From: Nocardioides sp. dk884
Lineage (GTDB): Bacteria; Actinomycetota; Actinomycetes; Propionibacteriales; Nocardioidaceae
Length of the DNA: 64,000 bases
Direction: 5' to 3'
Assembly: GCF_009557055.1 (NCBI RefSeq)
Contig: NZ_CP045649.1
Span: 558,001-622,000, forward strand
Below the pieces are notes generated by a model. The model did not search any database. It saw only the letters and a list, made by a program, of their open reading frames with translations, and was not told the origin of the DNA. Below, piece after piece: positions 18,356-27,178 of this stretch. Position numbers and translations under genes: made by a program. The stretch's first letter is position 1; every line of letters begins with the position of its first letter.

Positions 18356-19347
18356 GCTCCACACTGGCCCTGCCCGTCACCGATCCGGCTCTGGAAGCGC
18401 GCCTGCGCGAACGCCTCGCCGTGGTCGAGAAGGCCCTCTACGCCCACGTCCAGAGCCGCTACCCCTACGTCACGGAGGCGGCCAGCCACCTCCTCGACGC
18501 GGGCGGCAAGCGCTTCCGCCCGTTCCTCGTGCTGCTCGCGGCCGAGACCGGCCCGCGCCCGGCGGACGACGCCGTGGTCACCGCGGCCTGCGTCGTGGAG
18601 ATCACCCACGTCGGGTCGCTCTACCACGACGACGTCATGGACGAGGCGGCCCTGCGCCGCGGCGCCGACTCGGCCAACGCCCGCTGGGACAACCTGGTCG
18701 CGATCCTGACCGGCGACTTCTTGTTCGCGAAGTCCTCCGAGCTCACCGCCACCCTCGGCTCGGAGGCGGTGCGCATCCAGGCGGAGACCTTCACCCGCCT
18801 GGTCGAGGGCCAGATCCTCGAGACCGTCGCGCCCGGCCCCGACGAGGACCCGCTCGAGCACTACCTCGAGGTCGTCGCCGGCAAGACCGGCTCGCTGATC
18901 GCCACCTCGGCGCGCTACGGCGCCCGCTTCGGCGGCGCGCCGCGCGAGGTGGAGGAGGCGCTCGCCGAGTACGGCGAGATCGTCGGCAGCGCCTTCCAGC
19001 TCTCCGACGACATCCTCGACATCGCCTCGGAGACCGCGGAGTCGGGCAAGACCCCCGGCACCGACCTGCGCGAGGGCGTGCCGACGCTGCCGGTGCTGAT
19101 GGCCAAGGCCTCCACCGACCCCGCGGACGCCCGCCTGCTCGAGCTGCTCGACGCCGACCTCAGCGACGACGCCCTGCACGCCGAGGCGCTGGAGCTGCTG
19201 CGCCGCCACCCGGCGATGGAGCAGGCCCGGGCCTACGTCGTCGCGCGCGCCCAGGAGGCCAAGGCGCGCCTGGCCGCCGTCCCCGAGGGGCCGGTGCGCG
19301 ACGCGCTCGAGGCGTTCGCCGACGCGGTCGCGATCCGCGGCGCCTGA
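18352..19347 (+). CDS. Polyprenyl diphosphate synthase (menaquinone side chain)
   Basis: Long-chain trans-prenyltransferase that extends farnesyl or geranylgeranyl diphosphate with isopentenyl diphosphate to form the menaquinone tail. At 331 aa it has the family length. The family block GGKRFRPFLVLL is at about residues 51-62, the first Asp-rich motif DDVMD at 93-97 and the second DDILD at 219-223; GKTPGTDLREGVPTLPVLMA is also typical. Chain length cannot be read safely, but the residues before the first motif (GSLYH) are small or aromatic as in long-chain enzymes. The GTG overlaps the nuoN stop, linking quinone tail synthesis to complex I expression. It converges on rarD with an 11-bp gap. 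Confidence 0.88.
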   Translation: MSSTLALPVTDPALEARLRERLAVVEKALYAHVQSRYPYVTEAASHLLDAGGKRFRPFLVLLAAETGPRPADDAVVTAACVVEITHVGSLYHDDVMDEAALRRGADSANARWDNLVAILTGDFLFAKSSELTATLGSEAVRIQAETFTRLVEGQILETVAPGPDEDPLEHYLEVVAGKTGSLIATSARYGARFGGAPREVEEALAEYGEIVGSAFQLSDDILDIASETAESGKTPGTDLREGVPTLPVLMAKASTDPADARLLELLDADLSDDALHAEALELLRRHPAMEQARAYVVARAQEAKARLAAVPEGPVRDALEAFADAVAIRGA

Positions 19348-19358
19348 CGTCAGGGCCG

Positions 19359-20270
19359 TCAGGCGGCGGTGCTGGCGTCCACGGCCAGGCGCAGCTGGCG
19401 CCGGCGGTGGCGCAGCGCCTCGACGGTGAACACCGCGAGGGCGAGCCAGACGAGCGCGAAGCCGGCCCAGCGCGCGGGCGGCATCTGCTCATCGAAGATC
19501 AGCACGCCGCAGGCGAACTGCAGCACCGGCGTGAGGTACTGCAACAGCCCCAGGGTGACCATCGGGATCCGGGTGGCCGCCCCGCCGAAGCACAGCAGCG
19601 GCACCGCGGTCACGACCCCGGCGCTCATGAAGAGCAGCGCGTGCCCGATCCCGTGCTGGCCGAACTGCGCGGTGCCGCCCACCCCGAGCACGACCAGGTA
19701 CGCCGTCGCCAGGGGCGCCAGGAGGGCCGTCTCCACGGTCAGGCTCTCGATCGCGCCGACCCCCACGGTCTTCTTGATCAGGCCGTAGCTGCCGAAGGAG
19801 AAGGCCAGCACCAGCGCGACGTACGGCGGGTGCCCGTAGTCCCAGGTCAGCACCGCCACCGCGGCGGCCGCGACGCCGATCGCTCCCCACTGCAGCGGGC
19901 GCAGTCGCTCGCCGAGGAGCAGCACGCCCATCAGGACCGTCACCAGCGGGTTGATGAAGTAGCCCAGCGACGCCTCGACCACCCGGTCGTTGTTGACGCC
20001 CCAGATGTAGGTCACCCAGTTCACGCTGATCACGATCGCGGCGAGCCCCAGCAGCAGCGCGCTGCGCCGGTCGGCCAGCACCGCGCGCACGGCGCCACCG
20101 CGTCGCATCACCAGCACGATCACGCCCATCGTGACCGCCGACCACACCACCCGGTGGGCGAGGATCTCCACGGCGCCGGCGGGCTCGAGCAGCGGGAAGT
20201 AGAGCGGGAACGCGCCCCACATGAGGTACGCCGCGGCGCCGAACAGCAGACCCCGACGATGCTCCAGCAT
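19359..20270 (-). CDS. rarD: RarD-type EamA-family transporter
   Basis: Ten-helix drug/metabolite-superfamily permease, 303 aa. The N-terminal block RRGLLFGAAAYLMWGAFPLYF and the segment NWVTYIWGVNNDRVVEASLGY are characteristic of RarD. Substrate is unknown for most members; the historic chloramphenicol-sensitivity label should not be taken as function here. I chose ATG 20270, where the family N-terminus begins; a -10 hexamer TATCCT 6 nt before it suggests a leaderless mRNA. It converges with the polyprenyl synthase, with 11 bp between stops and no obvious terminator hairpin. Confidence 0.88.
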   Translation of the reverse strand: MLEHRRGLLFGAAAYLMWGAFPLYFPLLEPAGAVEILAHRVVWSAVTMGVIVLVMRRGGAVRAVLADRRSALLLGLAAIVISVNWVTYIWGVNNDRVVEASLGYFINPLVTVLMGVLLLGERLRPLQWGAIGVAAAAVAVLTWDYGHPPYVALVLAFSFGSYGLIKKTVGVGAIESLTVETALLAPLATAYLVVLGVGGTAQFGQHGIGHALLFMSAGVVTAVPLLCFGGAATRIPMVTLGLLQYLTPVLQFACGVLIFDEQMPPARWAGFALVWLALAVFTVEALRHRRRQLRLAVDASTAA

Positions 20271-20276
20271 CCGAGC

Positions 20277-20282
20277 AGGATA
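20277..20282 (-). promoter_or_regulatory. -10 hexamer TATCCT for leaderless rarD
   Basis: TATCCT on the minus strand ends 6 nt before the rarD ATG, overlapping the space after the upstream gene. Confidence 0.5.
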
Positions 20283-20290
20283 GGCGGCGA

Positions 20291-20737
20291 CTACGTGTCG
20301 TACTCCAGGCCGTCCCACGGAGCGTAGTAGGCGATGAAGTCGCCGGGCTCGATGCGGATGAACCAGGTGCCGTCGTCGTAGCGATCGACCGGCCATCCGA
20401 ACGTGACGCCGTCGATCTCTCGGGTGAACGGCTCGACCTCGACGGGCTCGAGGACGTGACCGCCCAGCTCCGCCAGCCGGGAGGCGACCAGCCGCTCGGC
20501 GTCGTCGTCCGGCCCGACCTCGTCGACCCGGATCTCCTCGAAGACCCCGCTGCTGTCCCACAGGAAGAGCCCGACGTAGGCCGACCGGCCGGGGACGAAG
20601 AGCTCGTCGCTGAGGAAGAACCTGCGACCGTCGGCCGCGGTCCCCGCCCAGGGCACGTGGTAGTCGTCGGGGACGAGGGTGAACCGGGTGGGCCGGTGCT
20701 CCGTCGTGGGGGCCGGTGAGGCGTCCGGTGGGGTCAT
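20291..20737 (-). CDS. Conserved hypothetical protein, 148 aa
   Basis: I do not recognise the family. It is soluble and acidic (pI clearly low), with no signal peptide or transmembrane segment. It has many aromatic residues (WDSSGVFEEIRVDE, YDDGTWFIRIEPGDFIAYY) and reads like a small mixed alpha/beta domain. The start at ATG 20737 is supported by a TAGGCT hexamer 7 nt upstream. It ends 20 bp before rarD on the same strand, but rarD has its own -10. Coding potential is good; function is open. Confidence 0.7.
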   Translation of the reverse strand: MTPPDASPAPTTEHRPTRFTLVPDDYHVPWAGTAADGRRFFLSDELFVPGRSAYVGLFLWDSSGVFEEIRVDEVGPDDDAERLVASRLAELGGHVLEPVEVEPFTREIDGVTFGWPVDRYDDGTWFIRIEPGDFIAYYAPWDGLEYDT

Positions 20738-20744
20738 CGCAGGG

Positions 20745-20750
20745 AGCCTA
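20745..20750 (-). promoter_or_regulatory. -10 hexamer TAGGCT for the leaderless gene starting at 20737
   Basis: TAGGCT on the minus strand, 7 nt before the ATG. It is the third exact TAGGCT at this position in the window. Confidence 0.5.
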
Positions 20751-20810
20751 GGGGAGCGCGGCCTCCGCGGACACCCCCTTCGCTGAGCGCGGACAGCCTG
20801 CCCGGGACGC

Positions 20811-20844
20811 ACGAGGGCCCCCGCCGGTCGGCGGGGGCCCTCGT
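20811..20844 (-). terminator. Hairpin terminator after korB
   Basis: A perfect 15-bp GC-rich stem (20811-20825 with 20830-20844) and a 4-nt loop stand 25 bp past the korB stop. No T-run follows, which is usual in high-GC actinobacteria. Confidence 0.75.
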
Positions 20845-20869
20845 GGCTGTGCTGCGGGTCAGGTGACGC

Positions 20870-21982
20870 TCAGACGACTGTCCAGGTGTCGCCGCCGCCG
20901 ATGAGGGCGGCGAGGCGGTTGCTGGGGTCGTCGTCCTGGTCGCCCTTGGCCGTGGTGATCTGGGCGCGGGCCTGGTCGTCGTAGGTGGGGCGCTCGACCT
21001 GGCGGAAGATCCCGATGGGGGTCTGGTTGAGGTAGCCCATCTCGGTGAGCCGCGAGATCGCGAAGGCGATCGAGGGGTCGGGGTTGTGGGCGTCGTGGAC
21101 GAGGACCGCCTCGGTGCCGACCTCGGAGACCTCGGCGACGGTGACGCCGCCGGTGGCGGGGTCACGGATCAGGCCCTTGTGGCCCAGGCCGTCCTCGAGG
21201 GTGGCGCCGAAGCGGATCGCCTCACCGTGCACGAGCGGGATGATCGCGTCGTGCTTGGTGTCGTTGTTCTTGATCGCATCGAACGCGCCGTCGTTGAAGA
21301 TCGGGCAGTTCTGGTAGATCTCGACCAGGCTGGTGCCGCGGTGCGCGGCGGCGGCGGCGAGCACCGAGGTGAGGTGCTTGCGGTCGGAGTCGATCGTGCG
21401 GGCCACGAACGACGCCTCGGCGCCCAGGGCCAGGGAGACCGGGTTGAACGGGTGGTCCACCGAGCCCATCGGGGTGGACTTGGTGACCTTGCCGGTCTCG
21501 GAGGTGGGGGAGTACTGACCCTTGGTGAGGCCGTAGATCCGGTTGTTGAACAGCAGGATCGTCATGTTGACGTTGCGGCGCAGGGCATGGATGAGGTGGT
21601 TGCCGCCGATGGACAGCGCGTCGCCGTCGCCGGTGACGACCCACACCGAGAGGTCCTCGCGCGCGGTGGCCAGGCCGGTCGCGATCGAGGGCGCACGGCC
21701 GTGGATGGAGTGCATCCCGAAGGTGTCGAGGTAGTACGGGAAGCGGCTGGAGCAGCCGATGCCGGAGACGAACACGATGTTCTCGCGGCGCAGCCCGAGG
21801 CCGGGCAGGAAGCCCTGGACGGCCTTGAGGACGGCGTAGTCGCCGCAGCCGGGGCACCAGCGGACCTCCTGGTCGGAGGTGTAGTCCTTGCCGGTCTGCG
21901 CGGCGTCGGTGCTGGGGACCAGCTCGGTGCCGGTGCGCAGCGCGGGCAGCCCGAGGTCGGTGCCGGGATCGGTGGTCGTCAC
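20870..21982 (-). CDS. korB: 2-oxoacid:ferredoxin oxidoreductase, beta subunit
   Basis: Thiamine-diphosphate subunit of the two-subunit KorAB type, which oxidatively decarboxylates 2-oxoglutarate (or a related 2-oxoacid) to the acyl-CoA and reduces ferredoxin. It is 370 aa. The block RWCPGCGDYA (Cys43, Cys46) and GIGCSSRFPYY supply Fe-S ligands. The ThDP motif runs from GDGDALSIGGNHLIHA to LLFNNRIYGLTKGQYSPTS. GTG 21982 overlaps the korA stop by 4 bp, giving a coupled pair. 2-Oxoglutarate is the likely substrate by actinobacterial precedent but is not proven by sequence. Confidence 0.92.
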   Translation of the reverse strand: MTTTDPGTDLGLPALRTGTELVPSTDAAQTGKDYTSDQEVRWCPGCGDYAVLKAVQGFLPGLGLRRENIVFVSGIGCSSRFPYYLDTFGMHSIHGRAPSIATGLATAREDLSVWVVTGDGDALSIGGNHLIHALRRNVNMTILLFNNRIYGLTKGQYSPTSETGKVTKSTPMGSVDHPFNPVSLALGAEASFVARTIDSDRKHLTSVLAAAAAHRGTSLVEIYQNCPIFNDGAFDAIKNNDTKHDAIIPLVHGEAIRFGATLEDGLGHKGLIRDPATGGVTVAEVSEVGTEAVLVHDAHNPDPSIAFAISRLTEMGYLNQTPIGIFRQVERPTYDDQARAQITTAKGDQDDDPSNRLAALIGGGDTWTVV

Positions 21983-23982
21983 TTCTTCGCCTCCGCGATC
22001 TGAGCGGTGTGGGTGCTGACGGGGTTGGCGTCGGTGTCGTCGGTGTCGGTGTTGGACAGGTCGACCGGGACGCCCTCGGCCTTCGCCACGAGCTCGGCGA
22101 TGGCCTCGGCGAGCTCGGCGGCCTTCAGCGGGAGGCCGCGGACCTGGTTGTAGCCGATCGCATCGACCAGGTATTCCGCACGCAGCAGCAGCGAGAGCTG
22201 GCCGAGGTTCATCTCGGGGACCAGCACCTTGTCGTAGCGCTTGAGGATCTCCCCGAGGTCCTTCGGGAACGGGTTGATGTGGCGCAGGTGGACCTGGGCG
22301 ACGTTGAACCCGGCCTTGCGGACGCGGCGGATGCCGGCGCCGATGGGGCCGTAGGTGGAGCCCCACCCGATGACCAGGACCTTCGCGGCACCGGAGGGGT
22401 CGTCGACGACCAGCGGGGGCAGGGAGTCGGCGATCCGGTCGATCTTGGCCTGGCGCAGCCGGGTCATCTTGTCGTGGTTGTCGGTGTCGTAGGAGATGTT
22501 GCCGTGCCCGTCGGCCTTCTCCAGGCCGCCGATGCGGTGCTCGATGCCGGCCGTGCCGGGCACCGCCCACGGACGCGCGAGGGTGTCGGCGTCACGCAGG
22601 TAGGGCCAGAACTCGTCGGGCTCGGCGTCGGGGCCGTTCTCCTTGGCGTTCTTGGCCGAGACGTGGTTGGGGCCGGTGGCGAAGCCGGGCTCGATGCGGG
22701 GCAGCTCGGCGACCTCCGGGACTCGCCAGGGCTCCGAGCCGTTGGCCAGCATGCCGTCGGAGAGCAGCATCACCGGGGTGCGGTAGGTGATCGCGATCCG
22801 GGCGGCCTCGATCGCGGCGGCGAAGCAGTCGCCGGGCGACTGCGGCGCGATCACCGGGACCGGGGACTCACCGTTGCGCCCGAACATCGCCTGCAGCAGG
22901 TCCGACTGCTCGGTCTTGGTCGGCAGGCCCGTGGACGGGCCGCCGCGCTGGACGTTGACCACCACCAGCGGCAGCTCGGTCATCACCGCCAGGCCGATCG
23001 CCTCGGACTTCAGCGCCACACCGGGCCCCGAGGTCGAGGTGACACCCAGTGCGCCACCGAAGGACGCCCCGATCGCGGCACCGATGCCGGCGATCTCGTC
23101 CTCGGCCTGGAAGGTGGTGATCCCGAACGACTTGTGCTTGCTCAGCTCGTGCAGGATGTCGGAGGCCGGGGTGATGGGGTAGGTGCCCAGGAACACCGGC
23201 AGGTCGGCCTGCACACCGGCCGCGACCAGGCCGTAGGCCAGCGCGAGGTTGCCGGTGATGTTGCGGTAGGTGCCTGCGGCCACCGGGGCCGGCTTGACCT
23301 CGTAGGAGACCGCGAACGCCTCGGTGGTCTCACCGAAGTACCAGCCGGCCTTGAACGCGGTGATGTTCGCATCCCTGATCGCGGGGACCTTCGCGAAGCG
23401 GCGCGTCAGGAACGCGATCGTGGAGTCGGTGGGCCGCCCGTACATCCAGGAGACCAGGCCGAGGGCGAACATGTTCTTGGCCCGCGCGGCGTCCTTGCGC
23501 GAGAGCCCGAACTCCTTGACCGCCTCGATCGTCATCCCGGTGAGGTCGACCGGCTGCACGGCGAACTCCGCGAGCGTGTCGTTGTCCTCGTCGAGGGGGT
23601 TGACGGTGTAGCCGGCCTTGTCCAGGTTGCGCTTGGTGAAGTCGTGGGTGTCCACGATGATCGTCGCGCCCTTGGGCAGGTCGCCCAGGTTCGCGCGCAG
23701 CGCGGCCGGGTTCATCGCGACCAGCACGTCGGGGGCGTCGCCCGGGGTCAGGATGTCGTGGTCGGCGAAGTGCACCTGGAACGACGACACCCCCGGGATC
23801 GTGCCCTGAGGGGCCCGGATCTCGGCCGGGAAGTTCGGCAGCGTCGCCAGGTCGTTGCCGAACGACGCCGACTCCTGAGTGAACCGGTCACCCGTCAGCT
23901 GCATCCCGTCGCCGGAGTCACCGGCAAAACGGATGATCACCCGGTCGAGCTGCTTGACCGGCTTGGTGGTCTCGCTGGACAC
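21979..23982 (-). CDS. korA: 2-oxoacid:ferredoxin oxidoreductase, fused gamma-alpha subunit
   Basis: Partner of KorB, 667 aa. The N-terminal 190 residues are the gamma domain (RVIIRFAGDSGDGMQLTGDR, GVSSFQVHFADHD). The alpha domain begins near residue 245 (NLALAYGLVAAG, TYPITPASDILHELS). This gamma-alpha fusion is standard for KorAB. A Glu/Asp-rich tail of about 30 residues ends the protein. The GTG 23982 start has AAGGGAAG some 12 nt upstream. The promoter must lie in the 346-bp divergent gap toward the sulfate transporter. Confidence 0.92.
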   Translation of the reverse strand: MSSETTKPVKQLDRVIIRFAGDSGDGMQLTGDRFTQESASFGNDLATLPNFPAEIRAPQGTIPGVSSFQVHFADHDILTPGDAPDVLVAMNPAALRANLGDLPKGATIIVDTHDFTKRNLDKAGYTVNPLDEDNDTLAEFAVQPVDLTGMTIEAVKEFGLSRKDAARAKNMFALGLVSWMYGRPTDSTIAFLTRRFAKVPAIRDANITAFKAGWYFGETTEAFAVSYEVKPAPVAAGTYRNITGNLALAYGLVAAGVQADLPVFLGTYPITPASDILHELSKHKSFGITTFQAEDEIAGIGAAIGASFGGALGVTSTSGPGVALKSEAIGLAVMTELPLVVVNVQRGGPSTGLPTKTEQSDLLQAMFGRNGESPVPVIAPQSPGDCFAAAIEAARIAITYRTPVMLLSDGMLANGSEPWRVPEVAELPRIEPGFATGPNHVSAKNAKENGPDAEPDEFWPYLRDADTLARPWAVPGTAGIEHRIGGLEKADGHGNISYDTDNHDKMTRLRQAKIDRIADSLPPLVVDDPSGAAKVLVIGWGSTYGPIGAGIRRVRKAGFNVAQVHLRHINPFPKDLGEILKRYDKVLVPEMNLGQLSLLLRAEYLVDAIGYNQVRGLPLKAAELAEAIAELVAKAEGVPVDLSNTDTDDTDANPVSTHTAQIAEAKK

Positions 23983-24072
23983 CTCGCGCCCACTTCCCTT
24001 GCTGTTTCAGTCGCCTGCTGGCCGCCGACACCTCGGTCGGCCAGACGTCCAGCCGATCGTACTAGGAGTAGG

Positions 24073-24089
24073 TCGTATCGAATATACGA
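24073..24089. promoter_or_regulatory. Inverted repeat TCGTAT-N5-ATACGA upstream of korA
   Basis: Perfect 6-bp arms with a 5-bp spacer, 90 bp upstream of korA in an AT-rich patch that also reads TATATT on the minus strand. It could be an operator or overlap the kor promoter. The regulator is unknown. Confidence 0.35.
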
Positions 24090-24267
24090 TCCCGCGCTCC
24101 GGTCGATGCGGCCGTCTCCACGATAGTTCGCCGGCGCCTGCCGACCGATTCGTCTCACCTGTCCGGACGGCTCCGCGACGACGGTGCGCCGTGCTGCCCG
24201 CAGCTGCGGTCCAGACCAAATCGACCCCCTTCGGCGATTCGATGTGCATCAGATCCACAAACATGAC

Positions 24268-24273
24268 TAATCT
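24268..24273 (+). promoter_or_regulatory. -10 candidate TAATCT for the sulfate transport operon
   Basis: TAATCT lies 55 bp before the binding-protein ATG, overlapped by the short inverted repeat ACTAA (24266-24270) and TTAGT (24281-24285). No good -35 is visible. Confidence 0.35.
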
Positions 24274-24328
24274 GGCCGAGTTAGTTGTTGAGCCTCGGTT
24301 ACGCCGTGGCGACGAAAGGGTGCAGATC

Positions 24329-25357
24329 ATGAAGCGGAACCTGAAGACGTGGGTGGCCGGCGGCCTTGCCGGCGGCCTGGCGCTGTCGCTCGCGGCGTGC
24401 GGTGGGGACGCCGACGGCGGCGACAGCGACACGCTGAGCATCGTCGGCTTCGCCGTCCCCGAGGCGGCCAACAAGGCGATCGGCGAGGAGTTCAACAAGA
24501 CCGAGGAGGGGGAGGGCATTCGGTTCAAGACCTCCTACGGCGCCTCCGGCGACCAGAGCCGCGCGGTCGAGAGCGGACTGGACGCCGACTACGTCCACTT
24601 CTCCGTCGCCAGCGACGTGACCCGCCTCGTCGACGCCGGCCTGGTCGAGGACGACTGGGACGCGGGGGACAACAAGGGCGTGGTGTCGCGCTCGGTGGTG
24701 GTCTTCGGTGTCCGCGACGGCAACCCCGAGGACATCCAGGACTGGGACGACCTGATCAAGCCGGGCGTCGAGATCGTCACCCCGAACCCCGCCTCCTCCG
24801 GCGCGGCCCGCTGGAACGCGCTCGCTGCCTGGGGCCAGGTCGTGGCCAACGGCGGCACCGAGGCCGAGGCCAAGACCTACGTCGACAAGTTCTTCGCCAA
24901 CGTCGTGTCGCTGCCCGGCAGCGGTCGCGACGCGACCACCAGCTTCCTCGGCGGCACCGGTGACGTGCTGATGGCCTACGAGAACGAGGCGATCCTGGCC
25001 GCGCAGAACGACGAGGGCTTCGAGTACATCATCCCGGAGACCACGCTGCTCATCGAGAACCCGGGCGCCGTGCTCAAGGACGCCGACCCGGTCGCCCAGG
25101 ACTGGCTGGACTTCGTGCTCAGCGACGAGGGCCAGCGCCAGTTCGCGCTGACCGGCTTCCGCCCGATCCGCGACGACGTCGACTTCGGCGGCACGGTGGA
25201 GGGTGCGAAGGACCCCAGCGACCCGTTCCCGACCGTGCCCAACCTGCTGACGGTCGAGAAGGACTTCGGTGACTGGGACACGGTCTCCACGAAGTTCTTC
25301 GACGAGGAGGACGGCCTGATCACCAAGGCCATCGCTGCCTCCGGCAAGGCGGACTGA
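24329..25357 (+). CDS. Sulfate/thiosulfate ABC transporter, substrate-binding lipoprotein
   Basis: Extracytoplasmic receptor that hands sulfate or thiosulfate to the CysTW channel. It is 342 aa. The signal peptide ends in a lipobox (LAAC, Cys24), so the mature protein is membrane-anchored. The family is shown by SYGASGDQSRAVESGLDADYV, NPASSGAARWNALAAWG and the C-terminal SDEGQRQFALTGFRPI. ATG 24329 is preceded by GAAAGGG. It heads an operon with cysT, cysW and cysA. Sulfate versus thiosulfate preference cannot be told. Confidence 0.9.
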   Translation: MKRNLKTWVAGGLAGGLALSLAACGGDADGGDSDTLSIVGFAVPEAANKAIGEEFNKTEEGEGIRFKTSYGASGDQSRAVESGLDADYVHFSVASDVTRLVDAGLVEDDWDAGDNKGVVSRSVVVFGVRDGNPEDIQDWDDLIKPGVEIVTPNPASSGAARWNALAAWGQVVANGGTEAEAKTYVDKFFANVVSLPGSGRDATTSFLGGTGDVLMAYENEAILAAQNDEGFEYIIPETTLLIENPGAVLKDADPVAQDWLDFVLSDEGQRQFALTGFRPIRDDVDFGGTVEGAKDPSDPFPTVPNLLTVEKDFGDWDTVSTKFFDEEDGLITKAIAASGKAD

Positions 25358-25381
25358 CCAGTCCCTCGGCTGGCGTTCGTC

Positions 25382-26233
25382 ATGGCCACGACCACTATCG
25401 CGAGTGGCCGACCGGCGGGGAAGCGTCCCCGCCGGTCGTCCACGCCCACCAACCTGACCAGGGCCTCCGGCCTGGGCCTGGGTGTGGCGATGATCTGGTT
25501 CAGCCTGCTCGTCCTCATCCCTCTCTGCGCGGTGATCATCACCGCCGCCGAGGGTGGCTGGGGCAGCTTCTGGGCCACCATCACCAACGAGCAGACCGCC
25601 TCGGCGATCCGGCTGACCGTCCTGACCTCAGCCCTCGTCACCCTGGTCAACGTCTTCATGGGAACGCTCATCGCCTGGGTGCTGGTCCGTGACCGGTTCC
25701 CCGGCAAGGCGGCCCTCGAAGTCCTCATCGACATCCCGTTCGCGCTGCCCACGATCGTGGCCGGCCTCGTGCTGCTCTCCCTCTACGGCACCGACAGCCC
25801 CCTGGGCGTCGACGTCGCCAACCAGCGCTCCTCGGTGTTCTTGGCGTTCCTGTTCGTGACGCTGCCGTTCGTGGTGCGCATGGTGCAGCCGGTGCTCGAG
25901 GAGCTGGAGAAGGACGTCGAGGACGCCGCGGCCTCGCTCGGCGCCAGCAGGCTCACGACGTTTCGCCGCATCATCCTGCCCAGCCTCACCCCGGCCATCG
26001 CGGCCGGCGCCGCGCTCTCCTTCGCGCGCGGGGTGAGCGAGTACGGCTCGCTCGTGCTGCTCTCGGGCAACCTGCCGTTCAAGACCGAGGTCGTCTCGGT
26101 GCGCATCCTCGGCAGCGTCGAGAACGACAACCTGGCCGGCGCGGCCTCGGTGGCCACCGTGCTGCTGGTGATCTCGCTCGCCGTGATCGTCGCCCTCGAC
26201 ATCATCCAGCGGAAGGTGGCGTCCCGTGGCTGA
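25382..26233 (+). CDS. cysT: Sulfate ABC transporter permease CysT
   Basis: Inner-membrane channel subunit, 283 aa, six helices after a basic N-terminal tail of about 30 residues. The family block DIPFALPTIVAGLVLLSLYG and the ATPase-contact loop EDAAASLGASRLTTFRRIIL (EAA motif) are clear; SEYGSLVLLSGNLPFKTEV is typical of CysT. It starts 24 bp after the binding-protein gene and overlaps cysW by 8 bp. Confidence 0.92.
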   Translation: MATTTIASGRPAGKRPRRSSTPTNLTRASGLGLGVAMIWFSLLVLIPLCAVIITAAEGGWGSFWATITNEQTASAIRLTVLTSALVTLVNVFMGTLIAWVLVRDRFPGKAALEVLIDIPFALPTIVAGLVLLSLYGTDSPLGVDVANQRSSVFLAFLFVTLPFVVRMVQPVLEELEKDVEDAAASLGASRLTTFRRIILPSLTPAIAAGAALSFARGVSEYGSLVLLSGNLPFKTEVVSVRILGSVENDNLAGAASVATVLLVISLAVIVALDIIQRKVASRG

Positions 26234-27104
26234 CATCGACGTCGCCGAGCGTCCGGTCCGCGCGGCCCCGCCCGCACGCGCGCCGCGGCGACGCTGGCGC
26301 CCGAAGAGCCCCGCGACGTACCTGATGCGGCTCGTCGTCGTGACCTACCTGGTGCTGCTGGTCGCCTGGCCGGTGGTGCTGGTCGGCACCAACACCTTCG
26401 ACGACGGGCTCACCTCGGTGCGCGAGATCCTCGAGGACCCCGACGTCACGACCGCGCTGCGGCTGACCGCGCTGGTCGCGGTCTGCTCGGTGGTCATCAA
26501 CACCGTCTTCGGGGTGGGGATGTCCCTGCTCCTGGTGCGCTACCAGTTCCCCGGCAAGCGGCTCCTGAGCGCGCTGATCGACCTGCCGCTGTCGGTGTCC
26601 CCGATCGTGGTCGGCGTCTCGCTCGTGCTGGTGTACGGCGGGCGCGACGGGTGGTTCGGTCCGGCGCTGGAGAGCGCGGGGTTCCAGGTCATCTTCGCCA
26701 CGCCGGGCCTCGTGATGGCGACCGCCTTCGTGGCGCTGCCGCTGGTGATCCGCGAGGTCGTGCCGGTGCTGGAGGAGATCGGCACCGAGCAGGAGCAGGC
26801 CGCCCGCAGCCTCGGGGCGAGCTCGATGCAGACCTTCTGGCGCGTCACCCTGCCGGCGATCAAGTGGGCGGTCGTCTACGGCGTCGTCCTCAGCATGGCC
26901 CGGTCCCTGGGCGAGTTCGGCGCGGTGAAGGTCGTGTCCGGCAACGTCCTCGGCGAGACCCGGACCGCCACCCTCGTGGTCGAGGAGAAGTACCTCAACT
27001 TCGACCAGCAGGGCGCCTACGCGGTGGCCTTCCTGCTCGCGATGGTCTCCGTCGCCTGCATCGTCATCGTCGCGATCATCCGTCCCAAGGAGGAGAAGAG
27101 GTGA
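26226..27104 (+). CDS. cysW: Sulfate ABC transporter permease CysW
   Basis: Second channel subunit, paralogous to CysT, 292 aa. It shows [20 protein letters not shown], the EAA loop [20 protein letters not shown], and [13 protein letters not shown], which separates CysW from CysT. The GTG start overlaps the cysT stop by 8 bp. Its stop overlaps the start of a 25-codon ORF that runs exactly to the cysA start. Confidence 0.92.
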   Translation: MADIDVAERPVRAAPPARAPRRRWRPKSPATYLMRLVVVTYLVLLVAWPVVLVGTNTFDDGLTSVREILEDPDVTTALRLTALVAVCSVVINTVFGVGMSLLLVRYQFPGKRLLSALIDLPLSVSPIVVGVSLVLVYGGRDGWFGPALESAGFQVIFATPGLVMATAFVALPLVIREVVPVLEEIGTEQEQAARSLGASSMQTFWRVTLPAIKWAVVYGVVLSMARSLGEFGAVKVVSGNVLGETRTATLVVEEKYLNFDQQGAYAVAFLLAMVSVACIVIVAIIRPKEEKR

Positions 27105-27178
27105 GCGGCGTGAGGAGCACCCGGCCCGGCCCCGCCCCCTCTCTTGCGGGCTACCCCGAAAGGTTCGTGAACCCATGA
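27101..27178 (+). CDS. Possible 25-codon coupling ORF between cysW and cysA
   Basis: A GTG at 27101 overlaps the cysW stop as GTGA, and the frame ends at a TGA that overlaps the cysA ATG as ATGA. It would encode 25 residues, Pro/Arg-rich with no known motif. The double overlap is the arrangement expected of a translational bridge that carries ribosomes across the 70-bp gap. It may equally be chance, since cysA has its own weak Shine-Dalgarno (GAAAGG). Confidence 0.35.
   Translation: MSGVRSTRPGPAPSLAGYPERFVNP

Larger units (their letters stand above)
23983..24328. other. Divergent intergenic region between korA and the sulfate transporter
   Basis: 346 bp without a gene I can support, clearly AT-richer than its surroundings near 24055-24090 and 24207-24290. 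It should carry the promoters of korAB (minus) and of the sulfate importer (plus). An inverted repeat and a -10 candidate are listed separately. Confidence 0.7.

Noticed and set aside
24243..24259. TGTG-N9-CACA near the sulfate promoter as a CRP site
   Set aside because: The half-sites are 17 bp end to end rather than 16 and lack the A and T flanks of TGTGA/TCACA.
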